Shown in pieces: positions 24,756 through 34,394 of a DNA stretch of 64,000 nucleotides (its first letter is position 1; every line of letters begins with the position of its first letter). Made by a program: the position numbers and the translations under genes. The stretch lies in assembly GCF_011758645.1 (NCBI RefSeq), contig NZ_JAAMOZ010000001.1:1426001-1490000 (forward strand), read 5' to 3'. The DNA comes from Brooklawnia cerclae. GTDB lineage: Bacteria > Actinomycetota > Actinomycetes > Propionibacteriales > Propionibacteriaceae. Under the pieces are notes generated by a model. The model saw nothing but the letters and a program-made list of their open reading frames with translations, was not told the DNA's origin and did not search any database.

Positions 24756-26219
24756 TCACCCCAGTAGTGGGGCGATCTCCGCGTAGCCGTCGTCCACCAC
24801 GCCGACCGGGTCGGTGCTGCCCCCGATCAGGGCGACTCTGCGATGCTGCTCGTCCCATGCCGGCCAGTCGGGGCCGTCGCCGCGGACGAGGGCGAGGGCG
24901 GCGCCGTGGAGCGCGCTCGCCAACTCTCGCGGCGGGGCATCCCCGGTGAGCGCCGGCACATGGCCCTCGTCGAGGACATCCCAGAAGAACGGCAGATCGA
25001 GGCAGTGGATCGCGCCGCCCTTCGTCGGTGATTTCCACGCGAACCGATAGGCGCGAGTGGATGCGCCACCGGCCAGACGAGCCCGGGCCACGCCGACGAC
25101 CAGTCGCCGGAAGACACGGTCGGTGACGTCCTGGTCGAGCACCGCCTCGGCTCCTTCGACCCCGGACTGCCGCTGAGCGTCGCGGTAAGCGCGCAACTCA
25201 TGCCCATGCAGACCGGTGGCACGCAGGACGAGGCCGGACGGCACGAAGTGCAGCCAGGACGGGAGCGACTCCGCCGGGAGAACAATTTCGTTGTCGTTCG
25301 AGCCGATGACGAGGGTTGCCTGGCTTCCGACACCGTGGGACAGGGCGTCGAGTGTCGGCTCCGGCACGAGGTCGCCGTCGACGACCGGCGAATACGACGG
25401 GGAACGCTCGATGAGCGCCGACAAGGGGGTGCCGTGCGGACGCGCAGCGGCCATCTGCTCGGCGAGCACCCGGTGCTCGGGGACGGAGGCCAGCCCGTCC
25501 CGGGTCGCCGCGACCCCCAGCCGTTCGGCGAGCCGGACGGCCGCGTCCTCGGCCTCCGCCAGATCACGCACCGGCAGCGCGGGCGAACTAGCCCACACGG
25601 CGCGGAACAGCGACTGCGCGGCGGGCATCCCCAGCAGGGTCAGTACAGCCCCGCCACCGGCGGACTGCCCGGCGAGCGTCACTCGTCCAGGGTCACCGCC
25701 GAACGCCGTGATGTGCTCCTGCACCCATTCGAGGGCGAGCAGCCAGTCGCGTACGCCGCGGTTCGCCGGTGCGCCGGGGATCGCTCCGAACCCGTCGAAG
25801 CCAAGACGGTAGGAGATCACCACGGTGACGACGCCACCACGGGCGAAGGCGGCGCCGTCATACCACGGGCTCGCGGGCGAGCCGCCGATGTAACCCCCGC
25901 CGTGAATCCACACCATCACCGGCAGGCGCGCTGCGGGATCCACTGCGGGTGTGTACACCGAAACGGTGAGTACGTCGTCCCCGGGCACTGCCAGCTCGGG
26001 GACAAGGCCGGGGGTGGCCTCGCGCAGTGGGGTCGGGCCGGGGCGGGTCGCGGGTCGCACCCCATCCCAGGGACGGGCCGGCACGGGAGGCAGGAAACGG
26101 AGCGGGCCGACGGGCGGTTCCGCGAAGGGGATACCGAGAAACGCGTCATGCCCCTCGCGATGCACGCCGAGGACGCGGCCACTGGGTGTCGTCACGATCG
26201 GATCGTCCTGTTCGGCCAT
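24756..26219 (-). CDS. type-B carboxylesterase/lipase family protein
   Basis: 487 residues. The oxyanion motif is VWIHGGGYIGG near residue 107, the nucleophile elbow GQSAGGG near 187, and a Glu/Asp and late His complete the triad. The N-terminal GRVLGVHREGHDAFLGIPFAEPPVGPLRF is the family's opening block. There is no signal peptide, so it is cytoplasmic, and the ester substrate is unknown. It is a single gene. Confidence 0.92.
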   Translation of the reverse strand: MAEQDDPIVTTPSGRVLGVHREGHDAFLGIPFAEPPVGPLRFLPPVPARPWDGVRPATRPGPTPLREATPGLVPELAVPGDDVLTVSVYTPAVDPAARLPVMVWIHGGGYIGGSPASPWYDGAAFARGGVVTVVISYRLGFDGFGAIPGAPANRGVRDWLLALEWVQEHITAFGGDPGRVTLAGQSAGGGAVLTLLGMPAAQSLFRAVWASSPALPVRDLAEAEDAAVRLAERLGVAATRDGLASVPEHRVLAEQMAAARPHGTPLSALIERSPSYSPVVDGDLVPEPTLDALSHGVGSQATLVIGSNDNEIVLPAESLPSWLHFVPSGLVLRATGLHGHELRAYRDAQRQSGVEGAEAVLDQDVTDRVFRRLVVGVARARLAGGASTRAYRFAWKSPTKGGAIHCLDLPFFWDVLDEGHVPALTGDAPPRELASALHGAALALVRGDGPDWPAWDEQHRRVALIGGSTDPVGVVDDGYAEIAPLLG

Positions 26220-26337
26220 GAGATTCCCTTCCCTCGGTCAACTCAGGAGGCGTGGTGAGTTGCTGCAAGCGTAGGAGGGGATTCGGGAACGCGTCCGTCG
26301 TACTCGCGATCGTCGACCGTGGGCGCGTGGCACGAGG

Positions 26338-26747
26338 TCAGCCGCGGCTCGTGTTCCGCGCCCTCGAACGCAGGTGGCGGAGCATGCGTGCGTCGACGAA
26401 GCCCACGGCGTTCGCGGCGGATTCGACCGTGGCGCCGGAGGCGATGAGACCATCGCGCAGGCGATCTGGGACGCACTGTTCGGTCTGGATGCCCGCGATC
26501 ACGAGATCGGTCGCCCCGGCCGTTGCAGGTGCTGGGCGAGGTTGGTGGTCGTGAACGCGTTGCGTGAGGTCTTCGTCACCACGACGTCGCCGGGGTCCGC
26601 CGCGAGACCGTCCATGAGGCGCACAAACCCGGACGCCGGATCGAACGCGCTGCCGGTGCCCGGTTCGGCATGCAGCACCCACGCCACTTCGTGGCCGAGC
26701 GCTCGGGCCGTACCGACCAGCCGGTCCGCTCGCCTACACTCACCCCC
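26338..26747 (-). pseudogene. isochorismatase-family hydrolase, truncated and frameshifted
   Basis: One minus-strand frame gives VGTARALGHEVAWVLHAE and GDVVVTKTSRNAFTTTNLAQHLQR, then stops. The next frame continues ATDLVIAGIQTEQCV, the conserved cis-peptide and catalytic Cys block of cysteine hydrolases. The shift falls in a G/C run near 26515-26522. The N-terminal block with the catalytic Asp is missing, because the MOSC gene begins on the other strand at 26748. The region after TEQC no longer matches the family. So it is a relic, not a working enzyme. Confidence 0.75.
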
Positions 26748-27293
26748 ATGGGTCAGTTGCTCGCCGCGTGCGTCGTCCGCAGGCTTCACGACGATCCCGG
26801 CAAGGTCGGCACGACGGCGATCGACAAGGGTCCGGTCGAGGGGCCGGTGAAGGTCGGCACGCTCGGGCTCTACGCCGACGTCCAGGCCGACCGTCGGCAC
26901 CACGGCGGCGAGTCACAGGCGGTCTATGCCTACGCGGACGAGGACGCCGCATGGTGGGCGTCCGAGTTGGGCCGCGACATCCCGCCCGGCTACTTCGGCG
27001 AGAACATCCGGGTGGCGGGCCTGGAGGTCTCGAATGCGATCGTCGGGACGCGATGGCTCATCGGTGGGTCGGTCGAACTCGAGGTGACCAAACCGCGCAC
27101 GCCGTGCATGACCTTCGCACGGTGGATCGGGGAGGACGGCTGGGTACGGCGCTTCTCGGATGCCCGGCGGCTCGGGACCTACCTGCGCGTGGTCCGGACG
27201 GGAAGCATCAGCGCCGGTGACGCCGTCGAGGTCGTCCACATCCCCGAGGGTGCGCCGACGATCCTCGATCTCTACGACGGCGTGAAGGGCTGA
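26748..27293 (+). CDS. MOSC domain protein
   Basis: 181 residues from ATG 26748; TACACT (26734-26739) is a likely -10 box, giving a leaderless mRNA. The MOSC block is clear: ADRRHHGGESQAVYAYADEDAAWW, GYFGENIRVAGL and the conserved Cys in TKPRTPCMTFARW. These domains handle molybdenum-cofactor sulfur or reduce N-hydroxylated bases (YiiM-like, the nearer match by length). It faces the thiamine operon with a small CTCGC-ttct-GCGAG hairpin between (27300-27313). Confidence 0.88.
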   Translation: MGQLLAACVVRRLHDDPGKVGTTAIDKGPVEGPVKVGTLGLYADVQADRRHHGGESQAVYAYADEDAAWWASELGRDIPPGYFGENIRVAGLEVSNAIVGTRWLIGGSVELEVTKPRTPCMTFARWIGEDGWVRRFSDARRLGTYLRVVRTGSISAGDAVEVVHIPEGAPTILDLYDGVKG

Positions 27294-27333
27294 GCACGCC
27301 TCGCTTCTGCGAGTCGGCACCGGGGTGGTTCGA

Positions 27334-28767
27334 TCAGGACCGGCGCGTCGGAGCGAGGAAGAAGTCCAGTTCGTGGCGCATGGAGCGCTCGAATCCTGCC
27401 CGCATCCGTGCGCGCTGCTCGATGCCCGCGTCCTGGGCGGCCCGGTCGGTGATGGCGATGGCAGTTCTTGTCGCCTCGTCGAAGGCGGGATCCGCATAGG
27501 TGCGGAGCCAGTCGTGGTACGGGTGTGCCGCGTGGTCGGACGACACCATCCGCCGTCCGAGGTCGGCGTACAGCCAGAAACACGGCAACAGTGCCGCGAC
27601 GATCTCGGCGTAGGCGCCGGTGCCGGCGACGGCATGCAGGTGGTTGGTGTAGGCCAGCGTCGTCACGCCCGGTTCGTGCACGGCGCCGTCGAGGTAGGAG
27701 CGGTGCAGCTGGGTCTCGGTGGTCAGAGCGTTCTGGGCGCATTGTGCCCAGAACGCCTGTTCGGTGATCGTGGGCGCCAGCGCGCTGGCCCGTGCGAGCA
27801 CCCGGGAGTAGTCCGCGAGGTAGAGGGCGTCCTGTGCCAGATACCACCGGAACCGGGCTTGATCGAGTGAACCGTCCTGGAGGCCGCGGATGAACTCGCA
27901 CTCGTCGACCCGGGCACGGACGTCGTTCGTCAGCGCCCAGACGCCGTCGCACCAGCCCGCACCGGGCAGGTGCGGGCGAAGCTCGTGGAAATGATCGACG
28001 GGTCCGTTCCCGTGCCCGACGTGGAGGCTCTCACCGTGCTCGATCGCCCCGACGAGCCAGGCCTTCGCCCGGACGAGCGCGTCCGGCCACGACAGCCCGG
28101 ACGCTGCGAGGGTGGCCATCGCCGACGACAGGGAACAGCCGGTGCCATGGGTGGTGCTGGTGGGGACCCTCCGGCCGACGATCGTGGTCGTCCCGCTCGC
28201 GGTGACGATCGCGTCCGGGCAGTCGTCCGACGGAAGGTGGCCCCCCTTGAGCAGCACGGTCGTGCCGCTGCTCGACGCGAGCCCGGTCGCCTGGACGACG
28301 GCCTCGTCCCAGGTGGTCGCGGGCGTGGCGCCGGCCAGGACGGCGAGCTCGGGGATGTTGGGGGTGATCAGGTCGACCCGGGTGCACAGATCACGGATCG
28401 CATCCGTGGCCCGGCGGTCGATGAGCGCATCGCCGCTGGTGGCGACCATGACCGGGTCGAGGACGATGATCGGCGGTCTGGTGCGTGACAGCCAGTCCGA
28501 GACGACGGCGATCAGCGGGGCCGAATGGAGCATGCCCAGCTTGACCGCGTCGATCCGGACGTCGTCGCTCACCGCCTCGAGCTGCTCGGTCAGGAACTCC
28601 ACCGGCGGCACGTGCACGGCTCGGACGCCCTGGGTGTTCTGCGCGACGAGCGCTGTCACGACGGCCATGCCGTAGCCGCCGAGCGCTCCGATCGACTTGA
28701 GATCGGCGTGGATGCCGGCCCCGCCCGTCGGGTCGGTGCCGGCGATGCTCAGCACGCGCGGGATCAT
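27334..28767 (-). CDS. thiD: ThiD-TenA fusion: HMP(-P) kinase and thiaminase II
   Basis: 477 residues. Residues 1 to about 255 are ThiD, which phosphorylates hydroxymethylpyrimidine and its phosphate (SIAGTDPTGGAGIHADLKSI, DPVMVATSGDALI, and the anion hole STTHGTGCSLSSA). About 270-477 is TenA, which hydrolyses aminopyrimidine salvage products. TenA has the catalytic-Cys context ALLPCFWLYADLG and a final glutamate region MRHELDFF. The fusion couples salvage to phosphorylation. Its ATG overlaps the thiE stop. It is the last gene of the TPP-controlled operon. Confidence 0.94.
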   Translation of the reverse strand: MIPRVLSIAGTDPTGGAGIHADLKSIGALGGYGMAVVTALVAQNTQGVRAVHVPPVEFLTEQLEAVSDDVRIDAVKLGMLHSAPLIAVVSDWLSRTRPPIIVLDPVMVATSGDALIDRRATDAIRDLCTRVDLITPNIPELAVLAGATPATTWDEAVVQATGLASSSGTTVLLKGGHLPSDDCPDAIVTASGTTTIVGRRVPTSTTHGTGCSLSSAMATLAASGLSWPDALVRAKAWLVGAIEHGESLHVGHGNGPVDHFHELRPHLPGAGWCDGVWALTNDVRARVDECEFIRGLQDGSLDQARFRWYLAQDALYLADYSRVLARASALAPTITEQAFWAQCAQNALTTETQLHRSYLDGAVHEPGVTTLAYTNHLHAVAGTGAYAEIVAALLPCFWLYADLGRRMVSSDHAAHPYHDWLRTYADPAFDEATRTAIAITDRAAQDAGIEQRARMRAGFERSMRHELDFFLAPTRRS

Positions 28768-29432
28768 CGCGGAACCGCCTGCGCTGCGACCTGAATCCCG
28801 TCACGAAGATCCCGTGCCGCCCGTGTCGGGTCGTCTGCGTGGCAGATCGCCGAGACGACGGCGACTCCCGCGGCTCCCACCGCGCGGAGCACCGGCACGT
28901 CCGCCGGGACGATGCCGCCGATCGCGACACAGGGCAGGGGAGAGGCGGCCGCGAACGCGGCGAATCCGTCGACACCGAGCACCGGTGGATGGTCGGGTTT
29001 CGAATCCGTCGCGTGAATCACCCCGACCCCGAGATAGTCGACGGTCCCGGTCGGCATCGTCCTCGCTTCGGCCAAGTGGGACGCGGTGTTCGCGGTCCAA
29101 CCGATCAGCGCGGTCGGCCCGAGCACTCTTCGTGCGGTGGTGGGCGAGATGTCGTCCTGCCCGACATGGACGCCGTCGACCCTGGCACCGGCATCGATGG
29201 CGGCGAGTGCCACGTCGACGCGATCGTTCACGATCAGCGCGGCTCGTCCCCGAGTGATCTGTGACAACGCGCATGCCTGGGCGATCAGCTGCCGCGCGCT
29301 TGCGTGCTTTGCACGGAGCTGGACCACCGTGACGCCGCCGGTGAGGGCGTCGGCGACGACGTCGACGAGACGCGGGAACGGGAGTTCCTCGTCGGTGACC
29401 AGATGAAGCCCGAGATCGAACCGCCCGGTCAT
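28764..29432 (-). CDS. thiE: thiamine-phosphate synthase ThiE
   Basis: 222 residues from ATG 29432. Joins HMP-PP and thiazole phosphate to give thiamine phosphate. The TIM-barrel landmarks are [45 protein letters not shown]-type strand (here [12 protein letters not shown]), [13 protein letters not shown] and CVAIGGI. It overlaps thiM upstream and thiD downstream by 4 bases each. Regulation is by the TPP riboswitch before thiM. Confidence 0.93.
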   Translation of the reverse strand: MTGRFDLGLHLVTDEELPFPRLVDVVADALTGGVTVVQLRAKHASARQLIAQACALSQITRGRAALIVNDRVDVALAAIDAGARVDGVHVGQDDISPTTARRVLGPTALIGWTANTASHLAEARTMPTGTVDYLGVGVIHATDSKPDHPPVLGVDGFAAFAAASPLPCVAIGGIVPADVPVLRAVGAAGVAVVSAICHADDPTRAARDLRDGIQVAAQAVPR

Positions 29433-30259
29433 CGCAGGGCCTCGATCGCCGAGGCATCGAGCGGATGCCGGACAACACGGCCGGGTTCTTCGAGCGAGGA
29501 CGGCTCGAGTGCCGCAAGCGCGTCGAGGAATCCCACGGCGAAGCTTCCCGGCCCGTCCGCGCGAGCGGCGGCTGTCTCCGAGGCCGCCGCGTACACGGCC
29601 GAAGCGGCGACGGCCGAGGACAGCGGCGTGCACACACCGAGGAAGGCGGCCATCACCGCCCCCAGCGAGCAGCCGCCCCCCGTCACCCGGGTCAGCAGGG
29701 CGTCGCCGCCGTGGACGCGGACGATCACAGCGCCGTCGGTGATGATGTCGACCGGGCCGGAGACGGCGACCACCGCACCCGACCGACGCGCGATCGTCGT
29801 GGCTGCCGCCAACGCGGTCTCGGGGGAGTCGGTCGCGTCGACGCCTCGTCCGCCTTCACCGGTTCCCGCGAGCGCGAGTATCTCCGAGGCATTGCCCCGG
29901 ACGATCGCGGGACGACCGGCCAGCAACTGCGAGGCCAGAGCGGTTCGCACGGGCAGGACTCCGATCGCGACCGGGTCGAGCACCCATCGACGAGTGGCGG
30001 CGGGTACCTCGGCCGCTGCCGCGCGCTGCTCCGAGGTGGGTGTTCCGAGGTTCACCAGCACCCCGTCCGCGATCGAGGCGAAGAGCCCCGACTCGGCGGG
30101 GATGTCGACCATCGCGGGGGTCGCCCCGAGTGCCAGGAGCACATTCGCCGTGAAGCCGGTGACCACCGAGTTGGTGATGCACTGGACTAGGGGGTTGTGG
30201 GCGCGGAGCAGGCTAAGGGCCTCACCCGGTGATGATGTGGACGATATGACAGCGTTCAT
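29429..30259 (-). CDS. thiM: hydroxyethylthiazole kinase ThiM
   Basis: 276 residues from ATG 30259. Phosphorylates salvaged thiazole. Landmarks are [29 protein letters not shown] near the N-terminus, [21 protein letters not shown] and the ribokinase-like anion hole [10 protein letters not shown]. It is the first gene of the operon and the riboswitch ends just upstream. Together the operon is a salvage route (ThiM, ThiD/TenA, ThiE), with no de novo thiC or thiG in view. Confidence 0.94.
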   Translation of the reverse strand: MNAVISSTSSPGEALSLLRAHNPLVQCITNSVVTGFTANVLLALGATPAMVDIPAESGLFASIADGVLVNLGTPTSEQRAAAAEVPAATRRWVLDPVAIGVLPVRTALASQLLAGRPAIVRGNASEILALAGTGEGGRGVDATDSPETALAAATTIARRSGAVVAVSGPVDIITDGAVIVRVHGGDALLTRVTGGGCSLGAVMAAFLGVCTPLSSAVAASAVYAAASETAAARADGPGSFAVGFLDALAALEPSSLEEPGRVVRHPLDASAIEALR

Positions 30260-30267
30260 CGCTTGAC

Positions 30268-30345
30268 TTCCCTTCGCGAGTCCTAACTCGATCAGGTTCT
30301 ACGGGTGTGATCTCAGCCCCTGAACACGGGCACCCCGAATCAAAG
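30268..30345 (-). promoter_or_regulatory. TPP riboswitch (THI element)
   Basis: On the minus strand the conserved elements occur in order: GGGGTGCCCG, GGGGCTGAGATCACACCC and GAACCTGATCGAGTTAG. The element ends only a few bases before the thiM start. Given that spacing, thiamine pyrophosphate binding probably blocks translation initiation. Confidence 0.95.
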
Positions 30346-30435
30346 CGTCACTCTAGCAGCCCTCGCACCACGTGGAGCGCGGGGCGGTGTGCCGGGGGCC
30401 TGTCGGCGGCGACCGGTGCGCCGTAGACTCGGCGC

Positions 30436-31197
30436 GTGGCCACGACGGAGGAGATGTCGAGATCGTTCGGCCGTGCGGCCGAGGCGTACGAGTCAGGCCG
30501 GCCTGACTATCCGCGGGACGCGGTGGAGTGGATGCTCGAACCCGTCGCGGGGGAGGGGTCCCGTGTCCGGGTCGCCGATGTCGGTGCCGGCACCGGCAAA
30601 CTCACCAGGGCCGTCACGGCGTTGGGACACGATGTGGTCGCGATCGATCCCGACCCCCAGATGCTCGATGTGCTCGGACGCGTGGTCGCGGGTGTACGGG
30701 CCTTCGTCGGCTCGGCCGAGAGCATCCCTCTTCCCGATGCTTCGGTGGATGCTGTCGTACTCGGCCAGGCATGGCACTGGGTCGAACCTGTGACGGGTTC
30801 CAGGGAAGTCGCCCGGGTGTTGCGGCCGGGCGGGGTCCTCGGCCTGATCTGGAACATCCGCGACGGGACGACACCGTGGGTCAGACACCTGACCGACATC
30901 ATGGGCGGAAGCCACGCGGAGCGCATGCTCGCCGCGTCCCCGCCGGAGGTTGCCGAACCGTTCGGAGTGCTCGAATCGACCCAGTGGCGTTGGTCCTGGC
31001 CCGTCACGCGCCGCGGGATCTACGACCTGGCCCATTCGCGCAGTTCAGTCATCACCGCGCCGGAAGCCGACCGCGCGCGCATGGATGCACAACTCGGTGA
31101 GCTACTCGGCGACCTCGGGACGACCGAGGATGCGGCCATCGAGCTTCCGTACGTCACGACGGCGTTCCGCGCCGTGCTCCCGGGCGCCCACGACTGA
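30436..31197 (+). CDS. class I SAM-dependent methyltransferase
   Basis: 253 residues from GTG 30436, which follows a TAGACT -10 box (probably leaderless). It has the methyltransferase motif I VADVGAGTGKLTRAV, post-I acidic end AIDPD, motif II PDASVDAVVLGQAWHW and motif III LRPGGVLGLIWN. The QAWHW text is typical of the Methyltransf_11 proteins acting on small molecules. Target unknown. Confidence 0.9.
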   Translation: MATTEEMSRSFGRAAEAYESGRPDYPRDAVEWMLEPVAGEGSRVRVADVGAGTGKLTRAVTALGHDVVAIDPDPQMLDVLGRVVAGVRAFVGSAESIPLPDASVDAVVLGQAWHWVEPVTGSREVARVLRPGGVLGLIWNIRDGTTPWVRHLTDIMGGSHAERMLAASPPEVAEPFGVLESTQWRWSWPVTRRGIYDLAHSRSSVITAPEADRARMDAQLGELLGDLGTTEDAAIELPYVTTAFRAVLPGAHD

Positions 31198-31227
31198 GTC
31201 CCCTCGTGGTGCTCCGGTGGCTGTTCA

Positions 31228-31335
31228 CGCGGGCCGCGTGACCTCCCGCGGGTCGTGTCGCTTCCCGCGGGCCGTACATCACCTGCGTGAGTACGCGACG
31301 CCCGCGGGAGCCGGGGTCGCTGTTCCCGCGGGCCG
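31228..31335 (+). repeat. cluster of five CCCGCGGGCCG-like motifs
   Basis: CGCGGGCCG-type words begin at 31228, 31247, 31266, 31303 and 31327. The first three are spaced exactly 19 bases apart. They fill the gap between the methyltransferase and the DUF1345 gene, and several carry a CCGCGG palindrome. They could be protein-binding sites or a degenerate repeat. Confidence 0.45.
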
Positions 31336-31368
31336 CCTGGATACGCGGCCGCATCTACGCTGGGGCGT

Positions 31369-32025
31369 GTGAGCGAGCGAGCTTCGGCGTCCGGCATGGG
31401 GGTGAACCTCGCACGGATCGTGGTCATGGCCCTGGTGGGCGCCTGTACGGGGATCGCGGTCAGCAGGCTGCTCGACTGGCCGTTCGTGATCGTCGCGGGC
31501 TGGGGCGCCGGCTGCCTGGTGTACGTCGTGTGGGTCTGGGTCGCTGTGTGGGGCTTCGACGCCGAGCGGACGCGCAGTCATGCTCGGCGTGAGGAACCGG
31601 TGCGGGCCATCAGCGACGGCCTCATACTCTCGGCCAGCCTCGCCAGCCTTGTCGCGGTGCTGCTCCTGTTGCTGCACTCCTCCTCCCAGGCGGAGACGCG
31701 AGCCACCGCGGCGATCTTCGCCGTCACCAGCGTGGCGCTCTCGTGGGTGCTCGTCCACACCCTGTACGCGTTGCGCTACGCGCGGGAGTACTACAGCGAA
31801 CCGACCGGCGGCATCTCGTTCAACCAGGCCGAGCCGCCCCAGTACAGCGATTTCGCCTACCTCGCGTTCTGCCTGGGGATGACCTTCCAGATCTCCGACA
31901 CGAACCTGTCCAGCACGCGGCTGCGCAAGATCGTGCTGTCGCACACCCTGCTGTCGTACCTGTTCAACACGGTCGTGATCGCGGCCACAGTCAACCTGGT
32001 CATCAACCTCGCGACGGCGGTGTGA
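31369..32025 (+). CDS. DUF1345 family membrane protein
   Basis: 218 residues from GTG 31369, after a TACGCT -10 box at 31356-31361 (leaderless). Five or so membrane helices. The family's C-terminal signature is clear: YALRYAREYY, GGISFNQAEPPQYSDFAYLAFCLGMTFQISDTN and HTLLSYLFNTVVIAATVNLV. The family role is unknown. Confidence 0.88.
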   Translation: MSERASASGMGVNLARIVVMALVGACTGIAVSRLLDWPFVIVAGWGAGCLVYVVWVWVAVWGFDAERTRSHARREEPVRAISDGLILSASLASLVAVLLLLLHSSSQAETRATAAIFAVTSVALSWVLVHTLYALRYAREYYSEPTGGISFNQAEPPQYSDFAYLAFCLGMTFQISDTNLSSTRLRKIVLSHTLLSYLFNTVVIAATVNLVINLATAV

Positions 32026-32099
32026 CGGTCTCGGGTGCAGTGTCGCGTCCTGGTGCTCGGGAACGAGCCGGCTCGATCCCAAGGACGATCGACGCGGCG

Positions 32100-32468
32100 T
32101 CAGCCGAGGACGACGAGGAACCCCAGGACGGCGCTGACCACCGCGAGGACACCGAGCACGACGGCCGGGGTCGGCGCCTCCTTGCGGCGGAGATGCACCG
32201 CGACCGCACCCACCATGGTGATGGCGAGCCCGACCGCGGCCAGAGGCGTGAGGATCGGGGCAATACCCGTTGCCAGAGGAAGGACGAGTCCCAGTGCACC
32301 GAGGATTTCCGCCGACGCGATCAGCTTGATGACACCGGCGGAGAAGTCGTCCACCCAGGCCATTCCCGTGGTGCGCAGGGTCTCCCTGCTCCTGGTGAGT
32401 TTCGTGCCGCCGGCCATGAGGAAGGCGATCGCCAGCACGACATTGACTATCCACAACGCGATCTGCAT
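32100..32468 (-). CDS. DoxX-family membrane protein
   Basis: 122 residues from ATG 32468, with AAGGGGAA before the start. Four membrane helices. The opening VVLAIAFLMAGGTKLTRSRETL and KLIASAEILGALGLVLP blocks are typical of DoxX-like proteins. Some members assist thiol or redox balance, but the role here is unknown. It lies downstream of the ABC-F gene on the same strand. Confidence 0.85.
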   Translation of the reverse strand: MQIALWIVNVVLAIAFLMAGGTKLTRSRETLRTTGMAWVDDFSAGVIKLIASAEILGALGLVLPLATGIAPILTPLAAVGLAITMVGAVAVHLRRKEAPTPAVVLGVLAVVSAVLGFLVVLG

Positions 32469-32550
32469 GATGTGGTTCCCCTTGCCCTCGATCGCGGGAC
32501 TGCACTGACGCATGTCATTCCAGCACATGACGGACGAAACGCTAGCGGTT

Positions 32551-34173
32551 TCAATCATCTGCTCCCGTGTGCGCCTGTGAACAGCTGTTCCTGTCGAGTT
32601 CCAGCACCGTGTCGATACCGATCCGCCGGAGGAACGCATCGTCATGACTGACCACCAGGAGCGCTCCCCTGTACGCGTCGAGTGCCTCGGCCAGCTGCTC
32701 GACGCTGGTGAGGTCGAGGTTGTTCGTGGGCTCGTCCAGGACGAGCAACTGGGCGGGCGGGTCGGCGAGCAGCAGCCGGGCGACGGCGACCCGGAAGCGC
32801 TCCCCGCCCGACAACGTGCCCACCGGACGATCGACGCTGTCACCGCGGAGCAGCAGCCTGGCGAGCTGGTTGCGGACCGTCCCCGCCGGAAGCCCCGCCG
32901 CGACGGCTCGCACGTTGTCCAGGGCACTGGCCTGATCGTCCAGCCCGTCCAGTCGTTGGGGCAGGTAGCCGACGCGGTCGGTCAGCAGCGACCCCGACGG
33001 ACCGCCGGGCATGGGTGGCCGACCGTGGACGAGGTGCTCGATCAGTGTCGTCTTCCCGGAGCCGTTGGGGCCCGTGATGGCGACGCGCTCGGGTCCCTGG
33101 ACCACCACCACGCGGCCTGCGTCCCGGATCTCGGCCATCCGCCGCCCGCGTGGCACGCCGGGATCGGGAAGCACGAGGCGGATGTGGTCGTCCTCCCTCA
33201 CGCGCGCGTCGGCGGCGTCAAGCGCGGCCTGCGCAGACTGCACCTTGTCGTCCAGTGTGGAGCGCAGCGCGGCCGCTGACACCTGGGCCTTGCGTGCGAG
33301 GCTGCCCGCGAGGATGCGCGGCAGGCCGCCGTCCCGCTGTTGCTTACGCCCCGTGCGCTCCCGATGCGCCAGTTTCGTCTCGGCCTCGACGCGCTGGCGC
33401 TTCTCGGCCTTCAACGCCTGTTGGGCGGAGCGCGCCTGCTGGACGGCGGCAGCCTGCGCCTGGTCCAGATGTTCCTTCCAGGCGCTGTAGGGGCCACCGA
33501 ACGTCTCCAGGCGTCCGTCGTACAGTTCGGTCGTCGCGTCCATGTGTTCCAGCAGGTCGAGGTCGTGGCTGACGACGACCAGGGTGCCGGGCCAGTCGTC
33601 CACGAAACCGGCCAGCCGTGCCCGCGTGGGCCGGTCGAGGTTGTTGGTCGGTTCGTCCAGCAGCGTTGTCGGGGTGCGGCGGATGCGCAGGCCGGTGATG
33701 GCGATGAGCATCGCCTCGCCTCCTGAGACCTCCTGCACCCGGCGGTCGAGGTCGTCGGCGGTGAAGCCGATCTGTTGCAGGGACTCGTCGGCGCGGACCT
33801 CGATGTCCCAGTCGTCTCCGATGGCGTCGAAATGACGCTCGTCGGGATCACCGGCCTCGACGGCCCTGATCGCGCCGAGCACTCGGTCGATGCCGAGAAG
33901 CTGCGCGACAGTCGTGTCGGGCTGAAGGGTGAGCGTCTGCGGAAGATATCCGACCTCACCGCTGACCTCGATGCGGCCCCCGGTCGGGTGCAGATGCCCG
34001 GCGATCAGCCGGAGCAACGTGGACTTGCCGGAGCCGTTGCGTCCGATCAGGCCAGTGCGGCCGGTACTGAAAGTGCCGTCGACACGATCGAGCGCGACTG
34101 TGCCGTCGGGCCATTCGAATGTCAGGTCGCGCAACACGATCGAGGCGCGTGGAACGGGGGAGTTCATGGGCAT
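32551..34173 (-). CDS. ABC-F family ATPase (ribosome-associated)
   Basis: 540 residues from ATG 34173, after AAGGAG with suitable spacing. Two ATPase domains and no membrane segment. Domain 1 has GRNGSGKST, signature VSGGEAM and DEPTNNLD. Domain 2 has GPNGSGKTT, LSGGERFRVAVARLL and VLDEPTNNLD. A charged, Gln/Ala-rich linker (about 240-300, LDQAQAAAVQQARSAQQALKAEK) joins them. ABC-F proteins act on the ribosome, as translation factors or antibiotic-protection proteins. The long leader with a short reading frame (34414-34440) suggests drug-responsive control. Confidence 0.9.
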   Translation of the reverse strand: MPMNSPVPRASIVLRDLTFEWPDGTVALDRVDGTFSTGRTGLIGRNGSGKSTLLRLIAGHLHPTGGRIEVSGEVGYLPQTLTLQPDTTVAQLLGIDRVLGAIRAVEAGDPDERHFDAIGDDWDIEVRADESLQQIGFTADDLDRRVQEVSGGEAMLIAITGLRIRRTPTTLLDEPTNNLDRPTRARLAGFVDDWPGTLVVVSHDLDLLEHMDATTELYDGRLETFGGPYSAWKEHLDQAQAAAVQQARSAQQALKAEKRQRVEAETKLAHRERTGRKQQRDGGLPRILAGSLARKAQVSAAALRSTLDDKVQSAQAALDAADARVREDDHIRLVLPDPGVPRGRRMAEIRDAGRVVVVQGPERVAITGPNGSGKTTLIEHLVHGRPPMPGGPSGSLLTDRVGYLPQRLDGLDDQASALDNVRAVAAGLPAGTVRNQLARLLLRGDSVDRPVGTLSGGERFRVAVARLLLADPPAQLLVLDEPTNNLDLTSVEQLAEALDAYRGALLVVSHDDAFLRRIGIDTVLELDRNSCSQAHTGADD

Positions 34174-34221
34174 TGCCTGGGGTTCTCCTTCTGCCGCGGG
34201 TGGGCGAGGGACGCCGGCACA

Positions 34222-34244
34222 CATCGCCCCTTGTGCGGGCGATG
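34222..34244 (-). promoter_or_regulatory. stable hairpin in the ABC-F leader
   Basis: Perfect 8-bp arms CATCGCCC (34222-34229) and GGGCGATG (34237-34244) with a 7-base loop. They extend with ACAC/GTGT past a one-base bulge. It lies about 50 bases before the ABC-F start on the minus strand. No T-run follows. Confidence 0.5.
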
Positions 34245-34394
34245 GTGTGGTAGGTGAAAGGACGCGGAGCCGACGCGATCATCCGGGCGAGACCTCGGAG
34301 AAAGGGCGATACAGCGTCATGTGGTGACGGGCGCGCAGTGGGACGGAGAGGAGGGCCATCCACCGCGGCGTAGATCACGCTTCAACGGGTGGAG

